A model generated the notes under the pieces. It was not told the DNA's origin and ran no database searches. It saw only the letters and a list, made by a program, of their open reading frames with translations. From Oscillospiraceae bacterium (GTDB taxonomy: Bacteria; Bacillota; Clostridia; Oscillospirales; Oscillospiraceae), in assembly GCA_028705905.1 (NCBI GenBank), contig JAQWCP010000001.1:1-45306 (forward strand): a stretch of DNA of 45,306 nt, in the 5' to 3' direction. This document shows positions 8,801-14,977 of the stretch, in pieces (positions within the stretch are counted from its first letter, which is position 1; every line of letters begins with the position of its first letter). The translations under genes were made by a program, and so were the position numbers.

Positions 8801-11229
8801 ACGGCGGGAACACTCTGCTTGCACACGAAGTGGGGGCCGGGAAAACCTACGAAATGGTGGCCGCTGCGATGGAGAGTAAGCGGCTGGGGCTGTGCAGCAA
8901 GTCGCTGATCGTGGTGCCGAACCACATCACGGAGCAATGGGCGGCGGAGTGGCTCCAGCTTTACCCCTCCGCCAACATCCTTGTGGCGACCAAAAAGGAC
9001 TTTGAAACCAAGAACCGCAAGAAATTCTGCGGGCGCATTGCCACCGGCGACTACGACGCCATCATCATCGGGCACAGCCAGTTTGAGAAAATCCCCATGT
9101 CAAAGGAACGGCAGGAGGCCATTTTGGGGCGGCAGATTGATGAGCTGCTCTTTGGCATACAGGAGGCAAAGTCGGCCAAAGCGGAACGCTACACCATCAA
9201 GCAGATGGAGAAAACCAAGAAATCCCTTGAGCTGCGCCTTGCAAAGCTCAACGACCAATCGAGGAAAGACAACCTCGTCACCTTTGAGGAATTGGGCGTT
9301 GACCGCATATTCATTGATGAGAGCCATTATTTCAAGAACCTCTTTTTAATGACGAAAATGCGGAATGTGGGCGGCGTGGCGCAGACCGAGGCACAGAAAT
9401 CCAGTGACCTGTTTATGAAATGTCAATATCTGGACGAGATTACGGACGGACGCGGCACAATCTTTGCCACGGGCACCCCCATCAGCAATTCGATGGTGGA
9501 GCTATACACCATCCAGCGGTATTTGCAGTACCGCACCTTGCAGGAAATGGGGCTGACCCACTTTGACGAGTGGGCGGCCAACTTCGGCGAAACCGTCACG
9601 GCCATCGAGCTTTCCCCGGAGGGGTCGGGCTACCGGGCGAAAACGAGGTTCGCAAAGTTCTACAATCTGCCGGAGCTGATGGCGACCTTCAAGGAGGCCG
9701 CCGACATCCAAACGGCGGATATGCTGGATTTGCCCGTTCCGAAAGCGAATTTTCACACCGAAGTCATCAAGCCGACAGAGCTTCAGCAGGAAATGATTAA
9801 AGGGCTTGCCGAGCGCGCCGAGGCAAGCCGCGACCGCAAGGTTGATCCCAGCGTCGATAATATGCTGAAGATCACCAACGACGGGCGCAAACTGGCTCTG
9901 GATATGCGCCTGATGAATCCCCTTGCGCCGGACGATGAGAACAACAAGACCTCGGTATGCGCCCGGAATATTGCCCGTATTTGGGAGGAAACAAAGGAAC
10001 AGCGCAGTGCCCAGCTTGTGTTCTGCGACCTCAGTACGCCAAAGGGCGACGGCTCTTTCAACGTCTACGACGACCTGAAAAAGAAGCTCATGGAAAAGGG
10101 CGTCCCGGACGAAGAAATCGCCTATATCCATGAGGCCAACACCGAAGCGAGGAAAAAGGAGCTGTTCGGCAAGGTGCGCTCCGGGCAGGTGCGCGTCCTC
10201 ATGGGCAGCACACAGAAAATGGGTGCGGGCACCAACGTCCAGGACAAATTGATTGCCCTCCATGATTTGGATTGCCCCTGGCGGCCCTCCGACCTGGCGC
10301 AGCGTTTGGGCAGAATTGTCCGACAGGGAAACGGCAACCCGGAGGTGGAAATCTTCCGTTATGTCACGGAGAACACCTTCGACGCCTATTTATACCAGCT
10401 TGTCGAGAACAAGCAGAAGTTCATCGCGCAGATTATGACCAGCAAGACCCCTCTGCGCGCCGCCGATGATGTGGACGAAACGGCACTGAACTATGCGGAA
10501 ATCAAGGCGCTGGCCACCGGCAATCCCCTCATCATCGAAAAGTGCAATCTGGATATGGAGGTGGGCAAGCTGAATATGCTCAAAGCCAACCATCTGAGCC
10601 AGAAATACGCGCTGGAGGAAATGGCGCTGCGCAAGTATCCCGAAGCTATTACCCGGCTGACGGAACGGGCCGCAGGCTACGAGCAGGACATTCAGCTCGT
10701 TGCAGAACACCCAAAGCTGCCCGACAGCTTCCCCGGCATGGAAATCCTCGGCACCGCCCACAGCGAAAAGGAAAGCGCGGGCAAGGCAATCCTTGACGCC
10801 TGCACGAAAATGACCGGCTCCGACGCTGTCTTTTTGGGACAGTACCGGGGCTTTTCTCTTGTCCTTGCCTATGACGGCTCCAGCAACGAATACCGCATGA
10901 CCATGAAGGGGACGCTCTCCCACGCCGTTGTTTTAGGCGCGGATGTGTTCGGCAATATCACCCGCATGGATAACGCGCTGGACAGCTTTGCGGATAAGCT
11001 GGGCACTGTCCGCGAGGAACTGGAAAACACAAAAGTCCAGCTTGAAAACGCCCGCGCTGAGATGGAGGCTCCCTTTTCCAGAGAGGATGAGCTGGACCAA
11101 AAGACTGCCCGCTTGAAAGAGCTGAACATCCTGCTCAACATGGATCAGAAAGACCGCTCCGTTATCGACGGTGAGCCGGATGAGGGTGACGGCGCTCCCG
11201 AAAGGAAAAATACCGACCGGGAACGCTGA
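2827..11229 (+). CDS. Giant polyvalent ICE protein: adenine methyltransferase fused to SNF2-type helicase, 2,800 aa
   Basis: ATG 2827 is chosen because AGGAGG at 2813-2818 is eight bases upstream; a TTG at 2821 is too close. The N-terminal 100 residues resemble the LtrC/ArdC-like ICE domain (S-F-D-E-Q-L-L-V-Y-A-Q-R-P-D-A). A disordered Ala/Gly/Glu/Arg linker (about 283-400) follows and is the out-of-frame reading of the nested tnpV gene. Three related domains (from about 414, 558 and 785) share E-R-x-A-x-F/Y-L-K-x-x-Y. The methyltransferase has motif I E-P-A-C-G-I-G-N-F near 1314 and a motif IV variant N-V-P-F at 1378. The helicase has Walker A V-G-A-G-K-T at 2003, D-E-S-H at 2164, A-T-G-T-P and R-L-G-R-I-V-R-Q-G-N near 2499. 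The C-terminus is coiled coil. Known role of the family: protecting or processing element DNA after transfer; the exact function is unproven. Confidence 0.93.
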   Translation: MARKYELITELYQRTQKSVTAPGAWQRFLSSACRNYRLSFDEQLLVYAQRPDAIAVLELEDWNRKFGRWVNKGATGIAVFDKEYTGRSRLKHFFDVSDTHESRFSRPVPIWDMRPEQEAEIIESLENSFGELADKSDFAAALISAAQNAVEDNMPDYLSELRYCKENSFLEELDDFNTEVLYKKALQNSVAYMLLTRCGIDAGEYFTDEDFRDVLDFNTPETLNALGTATGDIAQMGLSEISRTVQNLQRQAKKENRTFANSKESEYPVGEKNNKQSERSFEYGTELHETGRLQSSEPSAPAGAGNQPWEIRLAAPEVPEGEPQDRLHEPADQRKAERAPDGDRADGAHPAGAVDKGDGEGRGRDGADEGGRADEMGRPDEQPPALGGGSDSERTDLQLNTTENAGGDELPAFLDEKLIMAVISNKDDDLKYKKQQIELFFSIHPEETERADYLKTAYQDRYTEILVGDVRIGYKPQEDGLLMWEGAYLSRTSESVFSWGVVAGLTAQLIGKKEYAINTDIKALKSQESQQMSLFDFAGFNTAADAPEQVYLFRGFEISQQVIDTALCLGGNEPDCLERVCSFFSKDYPLERNAAFLKEEYGQDGKGFYLGSRLISLWFDEAGLHLSEGRTATGSQAMLLSWEDAAKRIRELLDLGRYAPQSVLDRADAVEKKVIAEKLLYMTGDFAEAAREAGFLSAVQEIHNARLGYPDMTKQLTDKLDDAAVAEGLASDMTTFLAAYEQNRELLRFRFHRPKELLRSLRGLQREPVSFTVQENFETAPKQFITDDEIDKLLAGGNHVQDNKLRIYSYFLEEHTAKERADFLKHDYGIGGFGRLGFNENHDTKGISYCRENRLFEPYDKILLSWSKVEKRISELIRQDRYLTEQEVAYIPTYEKGQLARNIYSFFYNVPQEQPRPFPYGFEYSDGIKLIEPQLDDPAKVEEIYQMMLPVWEGTQQDDRYYTSRKAGFENLSAYRDGAFSLFGEKKEPPAAAIPEDLPAKKETGPFSGLASELLRFYQEYDPYGYRDNMGLGESDEDAIAGLEQQLHDSGQRRVILDTLQTFLDESDPEEEIAVDLELFMERLQELSEESSGQQAQREEIAGFLDEAGYAVSDELIDTGISEYAAHGGKGNNQDIADYIEDELLNEESEPDLSDIEDELPAQKETEAALAPPKPKRERIRFTTLHPEIEQRHNFHITDNELGRGTPGEKFAANTAAIRLLKQIEYEDSQPGSGRLATPDEQITLSRYVGWGGLSDCFEEQNSHYQELKSLLDEDEYAAARASSLTAFYTSPVITNAMYQALSQMGFQRGNILEPACGIGNFIGSLPNSMADSKIYGVEIDSISGRIAQQLYQNSSIAVEGFEKVDMPDSFFDVAVGNVPFGDFKVLDRRYDKNHWLIHDYFFGKTLDKVRPGGIVAFITSKGTMDKENSSVRKYLAQRADLIGAIRLPDNAFKRNAGTEVTSDIIFLQKRDRMVDIEPEWVHLDTDENGIRMNSYFVQHPDMILGEMKMESTRFGMDSACKAYENADLAGQLQEAVSNLHAEITAYEVEELEDEEEDHSIPADPDVRNFSYTIVDGKIYFRENSVMHPVEMSVTAENRIRGMIALRDCVRKLIEFQTLDFPESAIKREQDKLNRLYDAYVKKYDRLFTRGNNLAFCEDASYCLLCSLEVLDEENNFKRKADMFSKRTIKPHVPVTSVDTASEALAVSISEKARVDMEYMSALSGKTAEKLETELDGVIFRDIDCAADPGLIPEAFTDLSRFPLVTADEYLSGNVRQKLQMAKALHEFLPAEKKSLIGQNISALTAVQPVDLTAGEIGVRIGATWIPPEIYRQFLFELVGTGGNARRRMSVLYSKCTGEWNVTEKNADYSNIKAVTTYGTKRISAYQIFEQTLNLKDVRIFDTVIENGNEKRVLNKKETAIAQDRQELIKSKFAEWLWRDIDRREALCKLYNETFNSIRPREYDGQHIRFSGMNPEIVLRPHQINAIAHIMYGGNTLLAHEVGAGKTYEMVAAAMESKRLGLCSKSLIVVPNHITEQWAAEWLQLYPSANILVATKKDFETKNRKKFCGRIATGDYDAIIIGHSQFEKIPMSKERQEAILGRQIDELLFGIQEAKSAKAERYTIKQMEKTKKSLELRLAKLNDQSRKDNLVTFEELGVDRIFIDESHYFKNLFLMTKMRNVGGVAQTEAQKSSDLFMKCQYLDEITDGRGTIFATGTPISNSMVELYTIQRYLQYRTLQEMGLTHFDEWAANFGETVTAIELSPEGSGYRAKTRFAKFYNLPELMATFKEAADIQTADMLDLPVPKANFHTEVIKPTELQQEMIKGLAERAEASRDRKVDPSVDNMLKITNDGRKLALDMRLMNPLAPDDENNKTSVCARNIARIWEETKEQRSAQLVFCDLSTPKGDGSFNVYDDLKKKLMEKGVPDEEIAYIHEANTEARKKELFGKVRSGQVRVLMGSTQKMGAGTNVQDKLIALHDLDCPWRPSDLAQRLGRIVRQGNGNPEVEIFRYVTENTFDAYLYQLVENKQKFIAQIMTSKTPLRAADDVDETALNYAEIKALATGNPLIIEKCNLDMEVGKLNMLKANHLSQKYALEEMALRKYPEAITRLTERAAGYEQDIQLVAEHPKLPDSFPGMEILGTAHSEKESAGKAILDACTKMTGSDAVFLGQYRGFSLVLAYDGSSNEYRMTMKGTLSHAVVLGADVFGNITRMDNALDSFADKLGTVREELENTKVQLENARAEMEAPFSREDELDQKTARLKELNILLNMDQKDRSVIDGEPDEGDGAPERKNTDRER
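3674..4024 (+). CDS. tnpV: TnpV-like protein nested in the methylase-helicase gene, 116 aa
   Basis: The frame is shifted by +1 relative to the giant gene that contains it. ATG 3674 follows an AAAGGAG ribosome site at 3659-3665 with good spacing. The protein begins with the TnpV pattern A-L-S-Y-T-K-Q-G-D-Y-x-L-P-N-L, continues with L-R-R-K-F-L-K-E-N-R and L-x-x-G-K-L-x-x-H-L-x-E-I-E-Q-T-A, and ends E-V-I-L-N-E-L-I-Y-S, as expected for the 110-120 residue TnpV family of clostridial transposons. It is probably a DNA-associated accessory protein; its activity is not established. The host frame across it reads as low-complexity linker, so the constrained protein is TnpV. Confidence 0.85.
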   Translation: MALSYTKQGDYNLPNLLPPQEPEISLGKYALLRRKFLKENRRIAYTNLLTSGKLNAHLMEIEQTALTRLEQLTKEMAKAEGVTEQMKADEQMKWVGLMNNLRHSAEEVILNELIYS

Positions 11230-11237
11230 TTTCCACA

Positions 11238-11276
11238 AGCCGATTGGCTTTCATTACGAAAACCGGTCGGCTTTTT
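11238..11276 (+). terminator. Hairpin copy 1, probable rho-independent terminator
   Basis: AGCCGATTGG (11238-11247) pairs with CCGGTCGGCT (11263-11272) using two G-U pairs, and five T follow. It lies nine bases after the methylase-helicase stop. It is the first of a family of related hairpins (see 12660 and 13079); the next bases TTACATAGCCGG recur at 12654 and 13144. Confidence 0.75.
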
Positions 11277-11287
11277 ACATAGCCGGA

Positions 11288-11316
11288 TTGACTTTACGAC
11301 CAATATGTCATATAAT
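11288..11316 (+). promoter_or_regulatory. Sigma-A promoter for the HTH-Fic gene
   Basis: TTGACT at 11288-11293 and TATAAT at 11311-11316 are separated by 17 bases, a near-consensus vegetative promoter. It starts just after hairpin copy 1 and lies 33 bases before the Fic start codon, so this gene has its own expression independent of the upstream operon. Confidence 0.8.
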
Positions 11317-11348
11317 ATAGAGCAGAAATACCGCAGAGGAGAAACGGC

Positions 11349-12332
11349 ATGGAAAAAATCATGATGCCGCAGGACAAGGTGCGGCAGTCACGTTTGGCAA
11401 AGGGACTGACCCAAACCCAGGTGGCGGATGCCTGCGGGATTACCCTCAGACAGTATCAGCGTCTGGAGGGCGGAGAGCGCAGCATATCTTCCACCGCCGT
11501 CCATGTCGGCGTGGATATTTGCGATTTACTGGATTTGGACATTCACGATTTAATAAAAAGAGAGGAATCTGGATTTATGGAATATGCAGCATTGCTTGAA
11601 ATGAAAAACCGGCTCTTGAAGAGCCGCGATAAGCTGCCAAAGGCGGCGCTTGAAAGCTTTGAAGAGAGCTTTTCCATCGAATACACGCACAACTCCACCG
11701 CCATTGAGGGAAACACGCTCACCTTAATGGAAACAAAGGTTGTACTTGAGGATCAAGTATCTATCGGTGGGAAAAACCTCCGGGAAATTTACGAGGTAGT
11801 GAACCACAACAAGGCGTTTGCCTACGTCAGAGCGTGCGTCGCGGAAGGCAAGCCGCTTTCGGAGGATATTGTAAAAGATATTCACGAGATTTTGATGGAG
11901 AATATCTTTCAGGGCGGCATTTACCGAAACTGTGAGGTTCGCATTACCGGCGCGAAGCACAAGCCTCCGGTGCCGAATGAAATGTACCGGCAGATTAAGG
12001 ATTTCTTTGCAGGGCTGCCTTACCGCACGGATTTGAACCCTATCGAGCTTGCGGCCTATACTCATGCGGAGTTTGTGAAGATTCACCCCTATGAGGACGG
12101 GAACGGCAGAACATCCCGGCTGATTATGAATTACCAGTTAATGATAAACGGCTTTCTTCCTGTTTCAATCCGCAAGGAGGATCGGCTGTCGTATTTTGAA
12201 ACTCTGGAGGAATACGCGGTAAACGGTAATTTACAACCTTTTGCGGACATGATAGCCGGTCTGGAAGAAAGTCAGCTAAAAGACTACCTTTCCATACTGC
12301 CGAAAGAAAAAAGCCGGGATTTGGAAAGATGA
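11349..12332 (+). CDS. fic: HTH-Fic protein (putative AMPylase with built-in inhibitory motif), 327 aa
   Basis: ATG 11349 follows AGAGGAG. Residues about 8-65 are an Xre-type helix-turn-helix (T-Q-T-Q-V-A-D-A-C-G-I-T-L-R-Q-Y-Q-R-L-E). Residues 80-320 are a Fic domain with the active motif H-P-Y-E-D-G-N-G-R-T-S-R starting at His246. An S-T-A-I-E-G segment at 116-121 fits the Fic inhibitory motif (S/T)xxxE(G/N), with Glu120 as the auto-inhibitory residue. Known family chemistry is transfer of AMP or another nucleotide to a Ser/Thr/Tyr of a target protein. The HTH fusion suggests autoregulation or DNA targeting. The gene has its own promoter and overlaps the next gene by four bases. The target is unknown. 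Confidence 0.9.
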   Translation: MEKIMMPQDKVRQSRLAKGLTQTQVADACGITLRQYQRLEGGERSISSTAVHVGVDICDLLDLDIHDLIKREESGFMEYAALLEMKNRLLKSRDKLPKAALESFEESFSIEYTHNSTAIEGNTLTLMETKVVLEDQVSIGGKNLREIYEVVNHNKAFAYVRACVAEGKPLSEDIVKDIHEILMENIFQGGIYRNCEVRITGAKHKPPVPNEMYRQIKDFFAGLPYRTDLNPIELAAYTHAEFVKIHPYEDGNGRTSRLIMNYQLMINGFLPVSIRKEDRLSYFETLEEYAVNGNLQPFADMIAGLEESQLKDYLSILPKEKSRDLER

Positions 12333-12616
12333 AAAAGCACGGCCATTACTGTAAAGTGTGCGGCGAATACAAAGCGAACGAGAAGTTTTCCGGCAAAGGC
12401 CATGCCGCCCATATCTGCAAGGGCTGCTCCAAGCTGTCCGCCGCAGAAAAAGCGGAGAGCATGACAGTCAACCGGCTTTTGAATCTTCCGTACCGGCTGT
12501 CAAAGGCGGATATAGACTGGCTCAAAAACCGGCTGCATGATAAGCGGCCTGCGGTCAGGGCGCTTGCCGAAGAACAATATGAAATGCGCTTTCCCCATCG
12601 AAATAAAACAGAATAA
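12329..12616 (+). CDS. Small zinc-finger protein, 95 aa
   Basis: The ATG lies in an ATGA overlap with the Fic gene, so the two are probably translated together. Two Cys pairs (C-K-V-C near residues 8-11 and C-K-G-C near 31-34) form a likely treble-clef or ribbon zinc site, followed by a helical domain to about residue 90. No catalytic motif. The coupling suggests it is a partner, antitoxin or modulator of the Fic protein; this is inference from position only. Confidence 0.75.
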   Translation: MKKHGHYCKVCGEYKANEKFSGKGHAAHICKGCSKLSAAEKAESMTVNRLLNLPYRLSKADIDWLKNRLHDKRPAVRALAEEQYEMRFPHRNKTE

Positions 12617-12625
12617 AATTCACGC

Positions 12626-12698
12626 GGCGGCATAGAATTCTTCCTGTGCCGCCTTACATAGCCGGTTGGTTTTCTCATTTGAAAATCAGCCGGCTTTT
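12626..12698 (+). terminator. Two adjacent hairpins, the second is repeat-family copy 2
   Basis: GGCGGCA (12626-12632) pairs with TGCCGCC (12647-12653), with GAATTC in the loop. Directly after it, a 15-bp stem with two G-U pairs is formed by 12660-12674 and 12681-12695 and is followed by TTTT. The second stem is the same AGCCGRTTGG-type element as at 11238 and 13079. Together they should end the Fic operon and separate it from the DUF3848 gene, whose ribosome site begins 13 bases later. Confidence 0.7.
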
Positions 12699-12723
12699 CC
12701 TATGCGGATTGGAGGTGAAAAAC

Positions 12724-13059
12724 TTGACCGACGAAGAACTGAACACCGCCCTGTATGAAAAGGCGTTCGCGGAGCAGGAAAAGTACCGCGACTGGCTGTT
12801 ATCCCAGCCTCCCGCTGAAATCCTGAACCACACCTACGAATACACCATGCGCGAAGATATGCTGATGTCGCTGGAGAGCCACGACCTGACGGACAAACAG
12901 GCAAAGGCGCTGCTCAAATCGACCTGTCCTCTCGGCGATATATTCAAGGAGTGGGAAAACCGGGAAACCGATCACATGGACAATATCCGGGATACCATTG
13001 AAAACCGCGCAAACGTTGTGATTCAAAGGGATTTGAAGCGGGCGCAGCCGGAAAGATAA
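12724..13059 (+). CDS. DUF3848 protein, 111 aa
   Basis: TTG 12724 is taken as start because GGAGG at 12711-12715 lies eight bases upstream and the conserved sequence begins there; an earlier in-frame opening would run through the hairpin. The pattern L-Y-E-K-A-F-A-E-Q-E-K-Y-R-D-W-L-L-S-Q-P, then E-I-L-N-H-x-Y-E-Y-T and L-T-D-x-Q-A-K-A-L-L, is that of DUF3848, an alpha-helical domain confined largely to Firmicutes mobile elements. Function unknown. It stands alone between two copies of the intergenic hairpin. Confidence 0.85.
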   Translation: MTDEELNTALYEKAFAEQEKYRDWLLSQPPAEILNHTYEYTMREDMLMSLESHDLTDKQAKALLKSTCPLGDIFKEWENRETDHMDNIRDTIENRANVVIQRDLKRAQPER

Positions 13060-13078
13060 CCGCGCCGCATTCCCCAAA

Positions 13079-13118
13079 AGCCGATTGGTTTTCTTTTTAG
13101 AAGGCCGGTCGGTTTTTT
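13079..13118 (+). terminator. Hairpin copy 3, rho-independent terminator
   Basis: AGCCGATTGGTTTTCT (13079-13094) can pair with AGAAGGCCGGTCGGTT (13099-13114) through a TTTT loop with several G-U pairs, and a run of six T covers 13113-13118. It is clearly related to the hairpins at 11238 and 12660 and is placed 20 bases after the DUF3848 stop. Confidence 0.75.
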
Positions 13119-13146
13119 ACATATTGGAAGAATCAAGCTCTCTTTA

Positions 13147-13185
13147 CATAGCCGGTTGCCGAAAAGCGATCAATTTATGGCTATG
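13147..13185 (+). promoter_or_regulatory. CATAGCC/GGCTATG inverted repeat upstream of the Toprim gene
   Basis: CATAGCC (13147-13153) and GGCTATG (13179-13185) form a perfect 7-bp inverted repeat with a 25-base middle. The left arm lies in the TTTACATAGCCGGTTG sequence shared with the other intergenic repeats. It ends 20 bases before the start of the DUF3991/Toprim gene and could be an operator or a leader hairpin; no T-run follows. Confidence 0.4.
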
Positions 13186-13205
13186 CAAAGGGGGCCTTAT
13201 TTTTT

Positions 13206-14153
13206 ATGTCTTTTTATGATTGCGAAGTGATTGCGAAAGCAAAGGAAATGGACTTGCTGACCTACCTGCAAAATTACAGCCCGCAGGAGCTTGTTCATGT
13301 GTCGGGCAATATCTACTGCACCAAGGCTCACGACAGCCTGCGGATTTCCAACGGCAAGTGGTGCTGGTTTTCACAGGGGATCGGCGGGCGCAGCGCGCTG
13401 GACTACCTGATTAAAGTGAACGGCCTCTCCTTCCTCGAAGCGGTGGAGGCCATCACCGGCAAGACGGCAGTTCAGCCGCCCGTTTTCACAGCCGCCGAAA
13501 AGGAAAAGCCGAAAACGCTGCTTTTGCCGCAGGCCAGCCGGTGCGCTACCCATGCCGTCAGCTATCTGGAGGCGCGGGGAATCTCTTTTGAACTAATCGA
13601 CTTCTGCATCCAGACCGGGCGGCTCTATGAAAGTACCCCGTACCACAACGCCGTTTTCGTGGGCTTCGACAAGGAGGGCAAACAGCGGTATGCCTGCCAG
13701 CGTGGAATCGGCACAGATTTCAAGGGCGACGTGAACGGCAGCGACAAGCACTATTCTTTCGCTCTGCCCGCACAGCGGGAGAATCAGGCGGTACACCTGT
13801 TTGAATCCGCCATTGATCTGCTGTCCTACGCCACCCTCTGCCAGAGGGCGGGCAGGGACTGGCAGCGCGAAAACCTCTTATCCCTTGCCGGTATCTATCA
13901 GCCGAAAAGGGTCATTGAGGAAAGCAAAATCCCCGCCGCGCTCACCCGGTTTCTGGAGGACTATCCCCACATCAAGACCGTGGTTCTCCACCTCGACAAC
14001 GACGGCCCCGGACGGCTGGCGACAAAGGCCATTATGACCGCCATGCCAAAGGAATACACCGTCCTCGACAGGCCGCCGCCGGAGGGCAAGGATGTGAACG
14101 ACTATCTCTGCCGCCTAAAGCAACGGCAGAGCGAAAGGAGTTTTGAGCGATGA
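13206..14153 (+). CDS. DUF3991/Toprim protein (primase-like), 315 aa
   Basis: N-terminal residues 1-90 look like a degenerate DnaG-type DNA-binding part (H-D-S-L-R-I-S-N-G-K-W-C-W-F-S-Q-G-I-G-G, then A-L-D-Y-L-I-K-V), matching DUF3991 as found in ICE. The C-terminal half is a Toprim domain: an E-S-A-I-D-L-L-S-Y strand-helix near 200 and the acidic L-H-L-D-N-D-G-P-G-R motif near 262. Toprim proteins of this kind are thought to prime or process single-stranded ICE DNA after transfer; activity here is inferred. The product is soluble and overlaps the next gene by four bases (ATGA). Confidence 0.88.
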   Translation: MSFYDCEVIAKAKEMDLLTYLQNYSPQELVHVSGNIYCTKAHDSLRISNGKWCWFSQGIGGRSALDYLIKVNGLSFLEAVEAITGKTAVQPPVFTAAEKEKPKTLLLPQASRCATHAVSYLEARGISFELIDFCIQTGRLYESTPYHNAVFVGFDKEGKQRYACQRGIGTDFKGDVNGSDKHYSFALPAQRENQAVHLFESAIDLLSYATLCQRAGRDWQRENLLSLAGIYQPKRVIEESKIPAALTRFLEDYPHIKTVVLHLDNDGPGRLATKAIMTAMPKEYTVLDRPPPEGKDVNDYLCRLKQRQSERSFER

Positions 14154-14344
14154 AGGAATACGATGTTGCCATTACCGAAACCTTGAAAATGACGGTTACG
14201 GTGGAGGCGGACAGCCCGGAGGAAGCCGAGCAGAAGGCTTCCGACAACTGGCATAACAGCGAATATATCCTGGACGCGGACAACTTCACCGGCGTGGATT
14301 TTGCAGCAAAGCATAAAAACCGCAGCCGGGATTATGAACGATGA
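14150..14344 (+). CDS. DpnD/PcfM-family small protein, 64 aa
   Basis: The sequence follows the DpnD/PcfM pattern: Y-D-V-A-I-T-E-T-L-K-M-T-V-x-V-E-A-x-S-x-E-E-A-E-Q, then N-S-E-Y-I-L-D-A-D-N-F-x-x-V-x-F. It is a short single-domain alpha/beta protein known from restriction loci and conjugative plasmids; its role is unknown. Its ATG overlaps the Toprim gene stop, and it is followed after 18 bases by a protein with a related N-terminus. Confidence 0.85.
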   Translation: MKEYDVAITETLKMTVTVEADSPEEAEQKASDNWHNSEYILDADNFTGVDFAAKHKNRSRDYER

Positions 14345-14362
14345 GAAAGAGAGGATTTTTCC

Positions 14363-14701
14363 ATGAATGATTATGTATTTACCCTGACCGCCACCTCTGT
14401 AAAGGAAGTCGAAGTCAGTGCGCACAATTTCAAAGAAGCCGGGCAGTTGGTTCAACAGATGATAAGGGATACGGATGTATTGAACTTCTGCCACGATGAC
14501 GTAACCGCTGTGGATATTGTCGGCGAATCTGCTGATTCTGAATGTGGCGGCTGCTGCGAGGCTTGCGACCTTTATTGCGAAGTGTGCGGCTCCTGCCTTG
14601 CCCATGATTGTGAAACCTGCGAGGAAGAGGACTGCGAAGGCTGTAAATGGCGCTGTCCTGAATGCGGCGGCTGTGGCCACCCGGACGTTAGAAATCAGTA
14701 A
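14363..14701 (+). CDS. DpnD/PcfM-like domain with Cys-rich zinc tail, 112 aa
   Basis: Residues 1-55 resemble the DpnD/PcfM-like neighbour (Y-V-F-T-L-T-A-T-S-V-K-E-V-E-V-S-A-H-N-F-K-E-A), suggesting a tandem duplication. Residues 60-108 contain 14 cysteines in CxxC, CC and CxxxC spacing, plus His, which should bind two or more zinc ions. AGAGAGG upstream is a modest ribosome site for ATG 14363. It is the last gene before the transfer origin region. Nucleic-acid or protein binding is plausible; no enzyme motif. Confidence 0.75.
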   Translation: MNDYVFTLTATSVKEVEVSAHNFKEAGQLVQQMIRDTDVLNFCHDDVTAVDIVGESADSECGGCCEACDLYCEVCGSCLAHDCETCEEEDCEGCKWRCPECGGCGHPDVRNQ

Positions 14702-14734
14702 AAGCGGCTTCTTTTTTCGCCGGTAATCAAGACC

Positions 14735-14825
14735 GATTCCCACCGAGGGAATCTCTCTGTCACTGTACCAGCAAGCATCGCCCCCGAGATACCACGGGGG
14801 CAGACTTGTCAGGGGTAGCCCCTGA
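14735..14825 (+). other. oriT: Candidate oriT: three clustered inverted repeats upstream of mobC and relaxase
   Basis: Three perfect 7-bp inverted repeats lie within 91 bases of non-coding DNA: GATTCCC/GGGAATC (14735-14741, 14747-14753), GCCCCCG/CGGGGGC (14780-14786, 14795-14801) and TCAGGGG/CCCCTGA (14109 offset: 14809-14815, 14819-14825, loop TAG). A gap between the Cys-rich gene and the DUF3789-mobC-relaxase operon is the usual place for oriT in this ICE type. The nick position cannot be read from sequence alone. Confidence 0.65.
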
Positions 14826-14860
14826 AACCCTTATCACACAACAGGAAGGATGTGTTTTGA

Positions 14861-14977
14861 ATGAGCCAATTTCTGTTTTTTATCATCGGGCTTTTGATTG
14901 GCGGCTTATGCGGCATTACCGTCATGTGCCTGCTTCAAATCAACCGAATAAACGGCAAGGAGGGAAAAGAAAAATGA
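14861..14977 (+). CDS. DUF3789-type small membrane protein, 38 aa
   Basis: A 38-codon frame preceded by an AGGAAGGA ribosome site at 14843-14850. It encodes one membrane helix (F-L-F-F-I-I-G-L-L-I-G-G-L-C-G-I-T-V-M-C) followed by L-L-Q-I-N-R and a Lys/Glu/Gly tail. Length, helix and the Q-I-N-R end match the DUF3789 family that often sits in front of mobC in clostridial ICE. Its stop shares ATGA with mobC. Role unknown. Confidence 0.75.
   Translation: MSQFLFFIIGLLIGGLCGITVMCLLQINRINGKEGKEK

Noticed and set aside
8329..9075. A 248-codon minus-strand frame inside the methylase-helicase gene
   Set aside because: It is antisense to conserved helicase coding sequence and has no start signal.
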